From: Gnetum montanum
Taxonomy: Eukaryota; Streptophyta; Gnetopsida; Gnetales; Gnetaceae
Assembly (NCBI GenBank): GCA_015680685.1
Contig: MNCI01017497.1
Coordinates: 28,225 to 50,212, forward strand
DNA length: 21,988 bases
Direction: 5' to 3'
Below, in pieces: positions 8,943-17,989 of this stretch. The notes under the pieces are model-generated. The model saw nothing but the letters and a program-made list of their open reading frames with translations, ran no database searches and was not told the origin of the DNA. How positions within the stretch are numbered: the stretch's first letter is position 1; every line of letters begins with the position of its first letter. Both the position numbers and the translations under genes were made by a program.

Positions 8943-9950
8943 TGATGAGCGGCGAGGTACCCCTACGCTCAACCATACGAATACAAGCGTTTCACGCATG
9001 ATCTAGTTGAATTCTAAGGACTAAGTGCTTATGTGCCCTTGTCGAACAATGATAGGTTGGTTGATCGTTGTCTTCCCAAGCTTACCTGTATGTCATGATT
9101 GCATGGTTAAGTAAGCTTGAGGCATATGATTTTTATAGCTTTTGTGTTTTTATGTCCTATGCTAGTAGGGAAGGAAAGAGGTAACTAAGTGACTAATTTA
9201 ACTTAACTACTCATTAACTAAGTTCTAACTAATCCTAACACCAGCATTCATTCCCACTTGTTGTACACATCTTGAACTAGTGCAACACTGTTGGGAATAC
9301 CAAACACTAATCATTACTGGGTTACCAAGCATTACATGCATGCTCGAAGTGGTCATGCTTGTGTAATTTAACGATTTGCTTAATTGATCAAAATGAATTG
9401 CTACACTAATAACATAAATGTAACATGCATAAAATAAAATAAATGCATAAGAAAATAAAATAAAAGAAATGCGTAAGAAAACAAATCTCAAGTGCTGCAA
9501 GGATGAACCAAAGAGCATGTCTTTATTGCTGTACACAAGGTGTGCTCAGGTACATAATGCTCGAATAAAGATCTGTTCACACTTAGACCTCTTGCTGTGG
9601 GCACTTGGAAAATACTTTAACTTTCAAGAAGATTACAAGAGTTTCGCTACTTGACTGCTAAAAGACTTCCTTTCCAATTGTGCACTTGGGCACTATATTT
9701 ATAGGCTTGGGAGCAACTACTCTAATAATTAGAGTAACCACTCTAATAATTAGAATAACTACTAAAGTAACTACTAGAGTAACCTCTCTAATAATTATAA
9801 TAATTGCTAGAGTAACCGCTAGAGTAACTACTCTAATAATTAGAATAACTACTAGAGTAATCGCTAGAGTAACCAATCTAATAATTAGAGTAATTGCTAG
9901 AGTAACCACTCTAATAATTAGAGTAACCGCTAGAGTAACTGCTCTCATCA
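8943..9950 (-). mobile_element. Solo LTR (LTR2), complete, with target-site duplication
   Basis: A 1008-bp LTR with termini TGATGAG and CTCATCA, flanked by perfect 5-bp copies of AATGT and with no internal element sequence attached. That is the signature of recombination between the two LTRs of a full element. The body is homologous to the LTRs at 4483, 5491 and 19632 (for example GGCGAGGTACCCCTACGCTCAACCATAC; CGAATAAAGATCTGTTCACAC). Orientation follows from that homology: its TATA-like CTATAAATATAG is on the minus strand near 9692-9703. Its U3 is expanded to about 245 bp by a minisatellite. An A-rich stretch at 9420-9485 has repeated TGCATAARA/AAATAAAA units. Confidence 0.9.
9716..9945. repeat. 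Palindromic minisatellite in the U3 of the solo LTR
   Basis: An array built from two units: a ~21-bp unit centred on the palindrome CTCTAATAATTAGAG (exact at 9720-9734 and 9909-9923, variants near 9741, 9786, 9831 and 9874) and a 12-bp unit CTAGAGTAACNG. GAGTAAC-type motifs recur about every 12 or 21 bp. Stop codons are absent on both strands for 97 codons because of the repeat, so the open frames here are by-products. It lies between the TATA box and the LTR start, where U3 enhancer elements would sit. Confidence 0.88.
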
Positions 9951-10298
9951 AATGTTTAAGGCATCAATGGTGAGATAAGGAAAGATCATAAGCTTTATTC
10001 ATTGCGCAAACATTAGACTTACCATCAATTAAACTGTTTTGGGCTACGTAAGAATGGTAGCACTCTAATAGAGTCTAGCCATACCTGTGAAAATGACTAC
10101 TCAAAACACACAAAAAACACAAAATGAATCAACTTACCTAAGGAAGAAAGAGCTCTTCACATAAAACCAGATGCCAAAAGATAAAGGAAAATGCTTGAAA
10201 TCAAGTTGTCCTATGTAAGAGCTCATCCTGAGTATTTATAGTTTTTGCAACATAATGGTAGGGTTTACTAATGCCTAGATGGCAACGAAGGCTTATCA

Positions 10299-10704
10299 AC
10301 ACATCCTAAACATCCTAGAGACACAATGGAGGAGGTACAAAAGTAAAAGAACCAAACCAAGGCATCATCGAAGGTGTGCAGTGTCCCTATGTTGACCCAA
10401 GGGGATCATTAACATAAGGTAGTCAATGCATTTCTACCTTGACACACTTTGCCTGCATTTCCTAAATGAAATTTGGAATGCCAAGGAACTTGCTGAAAGC
10501 ATCCAAAGATCTCCAAACAAAGCCAAAAATATCTTGTGAAACCTGAAATAAGCACTAATCCTACAAGCGTAAAACGGAAGGCTAGGATGCAAATTTGGAA
10601 GGTAGAAATGACAACCATACACATGAAAGCCATAAACATATGGTGCATGAAACACATCCTAAATCCAGGGCTTATAGTCAATTTACAAAATGCCATTGGA
10701 TGAT
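10299..10704. other. Unassigned AT-rich stretch between element 2 and the LINE
   Basis: No coding frame with recognisable motifs, RNA gene or LTR edge is seen. The minus-strand open frames here have no family features. It may be pre-insertion DNA or eroded 5' LINE sequence. Confidence 0.4.
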
Positions 10705-11710
10705 TCATCACCAAATAATGCTACCTTGATCTCTACTACTGTAGAAGGTATGGAAACTATATTACAAATTTTAAAAAATTATTATCAATTATCTAGTTTT
10801 TAAGTGAGTTTAGATAAAACCAAATTGATAATATGGGGTACAAGAAATACTTGTTGTAACTTCCCTTTTGTAGGTACCAATGTGCAAATAGTAGATTATT
10901 TTAAATATTTTGGTCTCATTTATATAAACAATTATATGTGGGAAAAGTGCATCAAAGAAAAAATAGCAAAAGGTTTCAAGGCTTTATATACTTTCCAAAA
11001 CAAGTACAAGGATTTAGAACTTTAAGTTTGGAAGGTTAGAAAACAAAGTTTTAAAACTATCATCTATCCTACTATATTGTATGAATGTGTTATTTGGAAA
11101 CTTAGACTTAGTGTTAAACTTTGGAAAAATATTAAAAGAGTGCCAAAAACTTTTCCTCTGGATGAGTTAAAGGTAAAGATGCAAACATCTTACTTAATGT
11201 TACTATGTGAACGTGATTTATTACTTTTAAAATTAAAAGCATTATGCCAATTCATTACATACACATAACTTATATATCTCAAGGTAAAAAATTCTCTAAA
11301 GTAGTTCTTGAAGATTCATGAGATCATGGTTTGTATTTTCAAGGGATATAATGGTTGAGAAAATGAAATATCTCTTAGGAGGACATGAAACAAAATCCTA
11401 AGCATATTCACCAACTAGTCATGCAGAAGGTTTTAACATAGATGTGGTTAATGTGGAAAGTAAGAGGTAATTTTATTTACACCATGTTAAATGTAAGAAA
11501 CTAGATGTGGAACTTCATGATCTCTCAATTGCTATTTCAATCAAGTATCGCAATGCTATTAGCAACCTTCTCTTAAATTCTCATCATCTTAGAATTGAAA
11601 TTGAAAAATGTATTTAACTCTCAAGAAGAGAACATTTGTAGGTTATGTAAATTAGGAGTCCTTGAATATGAGTTAAATGTGTTTTTTTCTTGTGTTGTGA
11701 CCACCCATTT
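10705..11710 (+). pseudogene. LINE (non-LTR) reverse transcriptase relic, 3' half
   Basis: The + strand frames give, in order: the region after the catalytic YxDD box with the Asp pair replaced (PNNATLIS, 10711-10733), TVEGMETILQILKNYYQLSS, LDKTKLIIWGTR, then VDYFKYFGLIYI...W.KCI.EKI.KGFKALY. Next come the TILYECVIW box (usually GCEVWG) and finally SHHLRIEIEKC...CRLCKLGVLEYE, the Cys-containing zf-RVT-like end of plant LINE ORF2. Several stops and a frame change near 11024 show decay. The 5' end is missing, as is usual for LINEs truncated at insertion. It supplied the reverse transcriptase for target-primed insertion in its time. Confidence 0.78.
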
Positions 11711-12072
11711 GAGAAAACATTATAATGTTACAATAAAAAAAACTTGTATGATTTATTTTTAATGCCCTCATTGATGCTTGGTCAATATATATTTTTCATG
11801 AAAATGTAATATTGGTCTAATTGAGAAAACATTATAATGTTACACAGTAAAAAAAATTTGTATGATTTATTTTTAATGCCCTCATTAATGCTTGGTCAAT
11901 ATATAGAGTCTATGTTTATTTTTCATGAAAATGTAATAGCGATCTAATTGAGAAAACATTATAATGTTACAGTAAAAAAAACTTGTATGATTTATTTTTA
12001 ATGCCCTCATTAATGCTTGGTCAATGTACAGAGTCTATGTTTATTTTTCATGAAAATGTAATATCGATCTAA
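11711..12072 (+). repeat. Three tandem copies at the LINE 3' end
   Basis: Copies start at GAGAAAACATTATAATGTTA: 11711-11822 (112 bp), 11823-11949 (127 bp) and 11950-12072 (123 bp). Copy 1 lacks about 15 bp (AGAGTCTATGTTTAT) present in the other two. Copies 2 and 3 are more alike, so the last duplication is younger. The array sits directly after the zf-RVT-like text and ends in AATAAATATAATAAAA, so it is probably the LINE 3' UTR. Confidence 0.85.
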
Positions 12073-12895
12073 TAAATATAATAAAACCACACATGATTAC
12101 GTGAAGTACACACTTAGATTTTTATCGGAAGCAATATTGAAAACTTTACCCAATCTTATATGCTTTTGTATACGCTTGGCGATTCAATGTGCATCTCCGC
12201 ATTTTACGTTAACATGCTTATCGGTGCATTTTGGCGCATGAATACGCGATTTCCCAGCATAAGAAAAACCCTTGAACAGAATTCTATCCCATCATACGCG
12301 GGGAGCCTCAATGACATAGCATCATAAAAGTCTAAGCAAAATCTTACGAAATCCAAATGTTTAGAAAGTTTGGCATTACGAGTCCCTGACTCCATGCCAA
12401 TAAACAAAAATTAAATAAACTGTCACGACTTACAGGGAAGGGTAAATCCAGAACATCGCAAGGGACCCAAAACTCGTTGCATTATCAAGGAAAAATCGGG
12501 ACATTGTCGGACAGCATGGAGAACAAGTTTAAGTAAGATGTAACATAATGACGGAAGTTTCGATTCTTCGTTAATCTGAACACGTTTTTCTTTTGGAAAT
12601 CGCAGTCAAAACAGGAAAATGGAAATAATGGCGGTGATCAAAGTCAAAAGGACCGCAGACAGGCAGCGAAAGATGCTGAAACGCACCGAAAATTCATGAA
12701 ATGCCATCATTATCTTTCAGCCAGTCTACAAATCCATCCATATCATGGATGATACCGAACGTGGGAATCAAAACAGTTTTGCTGATTTGTGCTAATCCGG
12801 GGGGCCCTGCGCCCTCCGTTGCTTGCTTTGCCAACATTTAACGCAAAACTTGGCGTAAATAATGACGGGATTACGCACAGACCCCGCATTTCTGT
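12073..12895. other. Upstream intergenic DNA of the PSK gene
   Basis: No gene, LTR edge or repeat family is seen. It is less AT-rich than the flanks, with more CpG. Two AGTCAAA motifs (12604-12610, 12642-12648; W-box core on the minus strand) occur about 1 kb upstream of the PSK start. They are too common to be called functional. Confidence 0.4.
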
Positions 12896-13511
12896 GCCTC
12901 TCTTTCTCTTTCTTTCTCTATCTCTCTGGTCTGGTGGTGGGGGTGGTGCTGCCGATGTATGACCTACCCACCCACACTTAGAAACTGACTGCAAAAATTC
13001 CGAAACTGAAACTAATGCGATTCAATACAATGCAATGCAAGTGCGCAGGGCCTGTAACTCTACTTTAATGGCGGCCAGGCCACCCCACTCCTGTGCAGGG
13101 TCCCCCAATGCCGTTGTAATCACGCCTCTTTCCCAGAGTCAGCAGCAGCTGTCCAAAGCGGAATACAGATAAAAGGAAACCAATTGAGCTAGGATCATGC
13201 ACAGTTGGAGGCTAATACAATTATCAAAGTCCTAATCCTAATGGCACAACGCCTGCTTTAATCCAGCCTTATCAACTTTAGCTTTCTATTTTGGTTTTCC
13301 TTATACTGCGGACGGTTGATATGATATGATCGAATCCGATACCCATCCAAATCCAGTTATTCATTTTTTCCATTTTGAGGGGCCGGGTCTCCAGCAAGCA
13401 TGCATGCATTTATCTTTGTGTATGGCTCCATTCCAGTCACAAACAATCTCGCTCTGCGCGCAGTGGCAGTGGCAGTGGCCTTTATAAACGCCCTCACCTC
13501 GCCCTAGGACT
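12896..13511 (+). promoter_or_regulatory. Putative PSK promoter region
   Basis: The region ends in a TATA box and contains a pyrimidine tract (12896-12928) followed by a GGT-rich run (12929-12950). It also has an RY-type repeat CATGCATGCA at 13399-13408, about 75 bp upstream of the TATA box. Three tandem GCAGTG units lie at 13460-13477, just before it. The segment is richer in G+C than the surrounding transposon DNA. Which of these elements matter cannot be read from sequence alone. Confidence 0.45.
13483..13488 (+). promoter_or_regulatory. TATA box of the PSK gene
   Basis: TATAAA in the context CCTTTATAAACG, 149 bp upstream of the start codon. Transcription would be expected near 13512-13520. 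The resulting leader to 13631 is pyrimidine-rich and has no upstream ATG. Confidence 0.7.
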
Positions 13512-13631
13512 CTTGCACTGCATACCATAGATTCGTTCTGCACTTCCTTCATTCCTTCCTGCGATTCTATTCTCTGTTTGTTTCTGTTTCTCGTCATATT
13601 CTGTCTGTGCCTGTTCGTGAATCCATCATCC

Positions 13632-13740
13632 ATGGCACGTCGTCTTATGTGTGTATATGTGATGGCGGTGCTGTTGCTGCTGGCCCTCCATTGTCCTCCG
13701 CCAGTTGTACAAGCTGTTCGCCTTTTGCCTGCCTCTCAAG
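13632..13740 (+). other. PSK: PSK exon 1 coding part (signal peptide)
   Basis: 36 codons plus one base. It ends CTCAAG before GTTGCC, so the intron is phase 1. The donor is GT with a weak +3 to +6 context, but joining here restores the exon 2 frame exactly (G+TG gives Val). Without splicing the frame runs on to a stop at 13940 and never reaches the hormone. Confidence 0.82.
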
Positions 13741-14375
13741 GTTGCCATTCCACCTTAATTTCAGCCTCAGCTTTCTGTACCACGTTTCTGATGTTCTTCT
13801 TACCTCATTTTTTGTCTGTTTTGTTGTTCATGACGATAAATTTGTTATTGAGCTACTCTGTGTACGCTACATATAAACATGCTAGCATGATGGTTAGGCT
13901 TCTTTCCTTCTCTATTCAGAGAGATTCTTCGATTCCTTAAAGAGTATGGCTAGAATATGAACAACAACGATATCCATGGCTAAGTTTTATATACACACAC
14001 ATACAATGATGATCTCGCGGTTGTGCTTATGCATGCAGCAGAAATCAAACAGAAATACCCAGAGTTAATTAACTGTTTCAAAAAGTTACAGGACAGTGCT
14101 TTTATAGTTTTATACTATTATTGAGTTTTTCTGGTTAAAATAATGGTTTTCGTTCCGCATCAGTGACTGAAACGGGAACGGAGAAAGCAGAGAGCAACAT
14201 GAACACGGGGACGACTGCGGCCGTCAAGGCAGACAATGATGACAGTTACGTAACTACCGAGAGTTTGGACGGGCGCTGCGGGGAAGGCCAAAGCCAAAGC
14301 GAAGAGTGTATGAATGCCAGAATTCTGGCAGCGCACACCGACTACATCTACACTCAGAGCCACTCTCACCCCTGA
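13632..14375 (+). CDS. PSK: Phytosulfokine (PSK) precursor, two exons
   Basis: Secreted precursor of the disulfated pentapeptide hormone PSK, which is sensed by LRR receptor kinases (PSKR) and promotes growth, wound and immune responses. CDS = 13632-13740 joined to 14164-14375, 106 residues, within the family's usual 75-125. Residues 1-28 are a signal peptide: basic MARR start, hydrophobic VMAVLLLLAL, likely cut after VVQA. A variable acidic middle follows. The conserved C-terminus has C75, E-E-C85, R89, L91, AH94-T-D96 and the hormone YIYTQ at 97-101, then SHSHP. D96 provides the acidic neighbour needed for tyrosine sulfation and is the residue after which phytaspases cut. ATG 13632 is the first in the leader, in good context (CCATGGC). 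The usual Arg pair reads Ala88-Arg89. No stops or frameshifts. Splice sites are inferred. Confidence 0.93.
13741..14163 (+). other. PSK: PSK intron
   Basis: 423 bp, GT at 13741-13742 and AG at 14162-14163 (GCATCAG before TGACTG). It is AT-rich compared with the exons and includes an ACACACAC-rich patch near 13990. An in-frame stop at 14136 upstream of the acceptor shows that exon 2 cannot extend further left than that. Confidence 0.75.
14343..14357 (+). other. PSK: Mature PSK pentapeptide YIYTQ
   Basis: TAC ATC TAC ACT CAG encodes Tyr-Ile-Tyr-Thr-Gln, identical to the universal plant PSK. In the family both Tyr residues are sulfated in the secretory route by tyrosylprotein sulfotransferase before proteolytic release. 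Confidence 0.95.
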
Positions 14376-14443
14376 ACTCAACATTCTCCCCGACTTTCTC
14401 TCTTTTTTCACTTTCTTCTCTCTTGTTCTGCCTGCATACGTAA

Positions 14444-14449
14444 AATAAA
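14444..14449 (+). terminator. Poly(A) signal of the PSK gene
   Basis: AATAAA about 70 bases after the stop codon, preceded by a CT-rich 3' UTR. Cleavage would be expected some 15-30 bases later. Confidence 0.6.
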
Positions 14450-14469
14450 TTTGATTACGATATTGTAGT

Positions 14470-14810
14470 ATAATTAATTTACTCATTCTCAGCTGTGTTT
14501 CCATAATGGGTGGTTTTGGAAGAGAATGAAACCCACGCCGTTCAAGTTGGAAAGTTTTCTTCTCGTTCCTTTGTTCCTTACGAAAATAACGTATATAGAT
14601 GTCAAGAGGCCAATACTTTTTGCTCGATCGGGAGGGTCTCCATCCACCATTGAGAAAAAAGCTATGGAGAAATCTCAACTCGGCCAAAAATATTAATTCT
14701 CAATTTATCAATTTGAGATTTTATTAATTTGTAAAATATATAAGATTCTCTCAGCCAAATAATAAATATATATTATAAATATATAGCTAAACTAGTGGTA
14801 AGTTTGTTGA
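14470..14810. other. Downstream intergenic DNA
   Basis: No feature with support. A 175-codon minus-strand frame over this stretch and exon 2 has no family motifs and lies antisense to the PSK exon. The last 100 bp are very AT-rich. Confidence 0.4.
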
Positions 14811-14862
14811 CTTGATCGTGTGGGTATCCAGTGTTGCTTGGTCGTGTGGGTATGCAGTGTTG
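14811..14862. repeat. 26-bp tandem duplication
   Basis: CTTGATCGTGTGGGTATCCA + GTGTTG is repeated directly as 14837-14862 with two substitutions. No function is apparent. Confidence 0.85.
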
Positions 14863-14916
14863 ACTTTGGAGTATAGATGTACAGCGTACAGTTCTCCGGG
14901 AAAAACCGCAAAAAGT

Positions 14917-15480
14917 TGTTGAAAATTCCTTGTTATCCCCTAGGATGGGCTTTGATGTTATTTTACGGACAAAATTGAGTTATCTTTTAAACGTTTAACC
15001 TGTGTTCGTTTCCTGAACGGATAAACGTACTTTCGCGTCTCACCAGCCGAGGTCAAGTGTTACGGTTACAATTCCATATTGTTGTGGTTGACCACTTACG
15101 GTTCGATTTGATGCAATTCCATATTGTTGTGGTTGGCCACTTACGGTTCAATTTGTTGTTTTCTGCTGCATAAGGGCTCATTCATTAGTGTCTATTTTTG
15201 ATTTCTGCTGTTACTTTTGTATTTTCTGAAAGTGGAAGGGTCATTCCCTAAAAGTTGTGTTTGGAAGTTGAAGGGGCACATCTCTTTACACCCTTTGCAC
15301 TCTTCTTAGAGCACTATCTTTTGTACACTTTCAATTTTGGATTTAATGAATTAATTATCTACTTCTGCCTATGCTTTTCATCCGATGAGGTTTCCACGTA
15401 AATTTTGTGTGTTGCTATTTTTGATTTTTATTTGTCTTTTTTATTTTATTTTTTCTACAATAATGGCTGACCCTTTACGT
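14917..15480 (+). mobile_element. Possible Ty1/copia LTR relic
   Basis: TGTTGAAAATT at 14917 resembles a copia LTR start. The later text GAGGTTTCCACGTAAATTTTG (15389-15409) resembles the U5 motif common in plant copia LTRs. No primer site, second LTR or target duplication was found, so the call is tentative. The 45-bp duplication at 15069 lies inside it. Confidence 0.3.
15069..15158. repeat. 45-bp tandem duplication
   Basis: Two adjacent copies (15069-15113, 15114-15158) beginning CAATTCCATATTGTTGTGGT, differing at only a few positions. Confidence 0.88.
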
Positions 15481-15484
15481 TAGG

Positions 15485-15659
15485 ATGGCAAAAAATCAGA
15501 AATAGAATTCAGGTCACCACATGGCTAACCCTTCAAATTCAATTTAATGGCAAAAAATCAGAAATAGAATTTAATGGCAGAACCAAAAATAGAATTCAAT
15601 GACCCTTTAACTTTTGATAGAATGTAATGGCAGAAAATCAGAAATAGAATTCAGGTCAC
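15485..15659. repeat. Four dispersed copies of an ATGGCARAAAATCAGAAATAG motif
   Basis: Copies start at 15485, 15547, 15574 (shorter, diverged) and 15627. The first and last extend into AGAATTCAGGTCAC. This is a local duplication cluster of unknown origin, between the possible copia relic and the Athila-like element. Confidence 0.75.
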
Positions 15660-15739
15660 TGCACCATAGTCTAACAAATTTGTTATGGATCTTGAAATAA
15701 GAGCTTTTGGGATTTTAAGGAGAATACAAAGCAAATCTG

Positions 15740-17180
15740 ATATTTCATATAATTAGCTCCAATAGTAAATATATCGCGGCTCATCACTATTGGAACTATA
15801 GGCTCCAATATTCCTATAGGGCAAGCCCACTAGGGCCAAATCTTAGGGGACCTATTAAATTAAAGAATACCTTCTATTCCCCAAGAACCATCAATATTTT
15901 CTCTAGGAAGAAATGTAGAAGTTAAAAATTCACATATATTACTATGTTTTAGGGGAACTAATGAAGAAGACCCAGTGGTACATGTTACAAAATTTGAAAC
16001 CATGATTTCTATGCTAACCCCTTAAGAAGAAGATAGGATAAAAATGATAGCTTTTTAATCCACCTTAAAATATAAAGTTGATTTTTGGCTTTAAACTTTA
16101 GGAACATAGATAGGATCATGGAACGAATTTAAGGCTACATTTATGTAACATTTTCTTTCTAATGAAAAATTATATACCCTTAGAAAATAATTAATGAGTT
16201 TTATACAAAAGGAATATGAAGACTATAAAGGTACCTTCAATATATTCAAGGGACTATGTCTTAAAAACCCCAACCATGGTTTTCTAGCCCATCAATTAAT
16301 GCAAATCTTCATAAAAGGATCATTCCCAAATTATAAAGAAAATGTAAACTTTGTCTATGGGGGATATATCTTGAATGTTACAATAGAAGAAGGTTGGAGG
16401 ATTATAGACTGTTTGGTATATCAAAGTAAGCATTGGCCCAAACCTAATGTCATGTAAGGGGTAACCCAACAAATTGAATAACTAAATAAGAAGGTGGATG
16501 AGTTAATCAAATTAATTAAGAAGCAAGCCAGCATTGCCCAAGATGAAGCCTATGATCTTTGTGGAAATACATAACATAACATTACAACTTTTCTAGCCTT
16601 AGTTTACTATAATGAAGAAACCCATGAATCATTAAGGATTTTTCAACAAATTAGAAATCTAGCCCCTTTTTTATTTCGACCAAGATCATTTTACCAACAA
16701 CTAGTACCAATATCTCAAAATAATTTCAAACCTTTAGGAATGTAACAAATAACCATTTGAATCATTTAACGTAAATTCTGATAGCCTTCATTGAGGAAAA
16801 TAGGCAATTTGTAGTTGAAACTAGAAGATGATATTAATACTTAACTAAAAGTGAGTTACCCTCCCAACCTAAACCCAACCCTACAAACCAAAGAAAAAGC
16901 AAGGATCAACTAAATTCCATAACTACAAGAAGTGGAAAAATCATTGAATCTAAACTTAACAAAAATGTTAGTTTCAAGATCAAATAGAAAAGCTACAACT
17001 TGAAGAAGAATCACCTAGTAAGGAGGAAACACCAAAAGAAGAAGAGATGAGTAGGTAACAAGTAGTAGAAGAAATAAGAAACCAATGCTAACATCATAAC
17101 AACCATCACTTATAATTAGAAGTATAGCCTTAACACCATTCCTTAAAAGATTAAAGGAATATTTTTCAACTAAGACATAC
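15740..17180 (+). pseudogene. Athila-like gag (degraded)
   Basis: The best-kept part is 16194-16457: a helical stretch FNIFKGLCLKNPNHGF then LMQIFIKGSF, GGYILN and EEGWRIID. This matches the order of the plant Athila gag core (hydrophobic LFKELLRACPHHG..., QIFY.GL, GG...EA...I). Upstream and downstream text is broken by stops. A basic/Glu-rich linker (about 16860-17060) precedes the protease region. Confidence 0.62.
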
Positions 17181-17189
17181 ATAATAAAA

Positions 17190-17905
17190 ATGTTTAGGGA
17201 ATTATACTTACATATTTCACTTGATAAAGCTATAAAGGATACACCTATTTATGCAAGATACTTATGGGAGTTATGCACAAAACAAAGAAAAGAAAAAATT
17301 CTTAGACTAGTCAACTTAGTAGATAACTTATCATCATTAATAAAAATCTATGAGATTCCAAAATACCAAGATCTAGGATACCAACCATTCCTATACAAAT
17401 TTGAAAAAAATTAAAAATGCCTTATTAGACTTAGGTGCAAGCATTAACATTACATCACATGAAATGGCTGAGACATTAGAATTGGAAAATATTAAAAGGT
17501 TAATTATGTCTATTTCTTTTGGATAATGGCTTAATTATAAAATCAGCAGGAATAGTTGAAGACTTAATGATAGAAGTGGATAAAGGAAAATGTCCTATGA
17601 ACTTTGTTGTACTATAGGTCAAGGATCCAAATTATTTTCATATTATCTTGGGAAGACCTTGGCTTACAATCGCTAATGCCATTATCTACTATAGGTTAGA
17701 ACACCTTCAACTAACCTTTGTCAATTTTACCTTTACACTTAATGTATTTGATAAGGTAGAGAAAGATAGGATAAATCAAGATATTAAAGAAGCTAGATTA
17801 CTTTATTTAATATTAACTTCAGCCATGTTAAAGATAGGGAAATTTTGGCACTTAATAACTTTGATGAGGAACCTTTATATTTTTCCATTGAAGAATAACA
17901 AAATC
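17190..17905 (+). pseudogene. Athila-like linker and aspartic protease (degraded)
   Basis: The frame 17190-17414 has MFRELYLHISLDKAI...YARYLWELCTKQR, the usual conserved block before the Athila protease. After a frame change comes ALLDLGASINITSHEM (active site D-L-G-A, the Athila-type variant of D-T/S-G). After another change comes IILGRPWLTIANAII, the protease end (GRP-F/W-LATANAII). At least two frameshifts separate the parts. Confidence 0.75.
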
Positions 17906-17989
17906 TTTTAAACCAAATTTTAAACTTAGGATTGGAAATAGTAGGAGATAAGATAGATCCACTAAGAAAAAACTATTTGTAACTTTAAT

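Larger units (their letters stand above)
8486..10298 (-). mobile_element. 5' LTR of element 2, split by a later solo LTR
   Basis: The edges are TGATAGG at 8486 (beside the primer-site relic) and CTTATCA at 10298. This is the same kind of inverted terminus as the TGATGAG...CTCATCA LTRs. The two halves are 8486-8942 and 9951-10298. Removing the inserted solo LTR and one target copy leaves 800 bp. A TATA-like CTATAAATACT lies on the minus strand near 10231-10241, 57 bp from the LTR start. The body does not resemble the LTR at 5491-6067, so that LTR is not its partner. The right edge rests on the terminus and TATA position only. Confidence 0.58.

Noticed and set aside
9716-9945. CRISPR-like array
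   Set aside because: There are no constant-length unique spacers, the repeats vary and abut, and the setting is a plant LTR.
9658-9973. Overlapping 97-codon open frames on both strands
   Set aside because: They arise from the stop-free minisatellite in the solo LTR and translate to a monotonous Thr/Val/Ile repeat. No start context or family resemblance.
13578-13940. 120-codon + strand membrane protein
   Set aside because: It is PSK exon 1 read through the intron. The upstream leader codons and downstream hydrophobic text are not conserved features.
14160-14687. 175-codon minus-strand frame
   Set aside because: Antisense to PSK exon 2 and its 3' UTR. No recognisable motif; the sense strand fully explains the sequence.
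12073-15700. PSK gene carried inside a transposon (transduplication)
   Set aside because: The gene keeps its intron, TATA box and 3' UTR, and no element termini bracket it. It looks like a resident gene.
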